A stretch of DNA of 7,092 bases from the NCBI GenBank assembly GCA_021775275.1, contig JAJFIE010000204.1:1-7092 (forward strand). The letters run 5' to 3'. A model generated the notes under the pieces. It was not told the origin of the DNA and did not search any database. It worked only from the letters and a program-made list of their open reading frames with translations. The stretch is from Rhodospirillales bacterium (GTDB lineage: Bacteria > Pseudomonadota > Alphaproteobacteria > Rhodospirillales > Casp-alpha2). A program made the translations under genes and the position numbers. This document shows positions 6,581-7,092 of this stretch, one piece after another (within the stretch, counting starts at the first letter, position 1; every line of letters starts with the position of its first letter).

Positions 6581-7092
6581 ACTCGGGCTGCGGCGTCATG
6601 GATATCTTCCAGAACCGCCCGGGCGCTACTTCGCGGCATCAGAATATCGAAACGGTCAAAGGCATTTCCATCCATGGGACGGCTGACCAGCACCGGGCTC
6701 GCGCCGAGGCGGGACTGAAAACATGCCCCATGCCCGAACAACGACGGGTGGATGTCAACGGAACAAAGAGATTGTAAAACATCCACCGCTTTGCCGCCCC
6801 ACACGCGCAGTGACGCCCAGGCATCGCTATGATCCGTAGCGAACACCGTGGATGATGCAAATTCCTCGATGCCGCCATCTCCGCTCGAGTACACCACCAA
6901 CCACCGATCAGACGCCAACCCATAGGCCATACAACCCGGTCGAATCATAAGCTGCTGGTTTACGGGTGGCAGCCTGGCCTCCACATCCCGACCGGACAGC
7001 AGCACCATCATCGGGATTCGTATTTCATCGATCTCAATCACACTATCAAGAGCATAGGGTAATGTCAGAGAGTGACCGGGTTCATGGAAGAC
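6577..7092 (-). CDS. Sarcosine oxidase gamma subunit-like protein (SoxG type), 5' end outside window
   Basis: The frame is open from the right edge to a TAA at 6579-6577, giving 171 visible residues. An internal GTG at 7041 would give 154 residues, but the frame stays open and protein-like upstream of it, so the start is probably outside the window. The pattern fits the gamma subunit of heterotetrameric sarcosine oxidase, a small GcvT-fold protein: IPMMVLLSGRD near the start, RWLVVYS where the family has its PDEWLL strand, then LQSLCSVDIHPSLF with the Cys-Ser-x-Asp motif (about residue 110), and FDILMPRSSARAVLEDI near the end, the RS-A motif. SoxG is normally the last gene of soxBDAG, so soxA and its partners would be expected to the right, read leftwards. 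Divergence is considerable and the assignment rests on pattern only. It is convergent with the GntR gene, with no room for a terminator. Confidence 0.65.
   Translation of the reverse strand, partial: VFHEPGHSLTLPYALDSVIEIDEIRIPMMVLLSGRDVEARLPPVNQQLMIRPGCMAYGLASDRWLVVYSSGDGGIEEFASSTVFATDHSDAWASLRVWGGKAVDVLQSLCSVDIHPSLFGHGACFQSRLGASPVLVSRPMDGNAFDRFDILMPRSSARAVLEDIHDAAARV

Overview
The window looks like part of a moderately GC-rich proteobacterial chromosome, most likely an alphaproteobacterium. That is an inference from the gene families: a non-pyrrolysine MttB-type methyltransferase, a fused flavin/GcvT dehydrogenase of the dimethylglycine/sarcosine type, an FCD-type GntR regulator and a SoxG-like subunit. 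No taxonomic marker is present. No tRNA, rRNA, CRISPR array or insertion sequence was seen.

Layout from left to right. Positions 1-349 (minus strand) hold the first part of a DUF4956 membrane protein that runs off the left edge. Positions 350-726 have no clear gene, only a doubtful small plus-strand ORF. A class I SAM-dependent methyltransferase lies at 727-1554 (minus). A 317-bp divergent intergenic region follows, carrying a perfect 16-bp palindrome. Next come three plus-strand genes: an MttB-family methyltransferase (1872-3395), a dimethylglycine/sarcosine dehydrogenase-like flavoprotein with a GcvT half (3392-5809, overlapping the previous gene by ATGA), and an FCD-type GntR regulator (5897-6580). 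A partial minus-strand gene resembling the sarcosine oxidase gamma subunit (6577-7092) overlaps the regulator tail to tail and leaves the window on the right.

How the genes may work together (inference): apart from DUF4956, every recognised enzyme belongs to a family tied to N-methyl or one-carbon chemistry. The MttB homologue could remove a methyl group from a quaternary amine. The flavoprotein could oxidise the resulting tertiary or secondary N-methyl amine and hand the formaldehyde-level carbon to tetrahydrofolate. A sarcosine oxidase next door would take the last methyl. The GntR protein is the obvious candidate regulator, and the palindrome is its best candidate operator. No corrinoid protein or corrinoid:folate methyltransferase, the normal partners of MttB enzymes, is present in the window. 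The methyl acceptor of this apparently two-gene unit is the most interesting open question.
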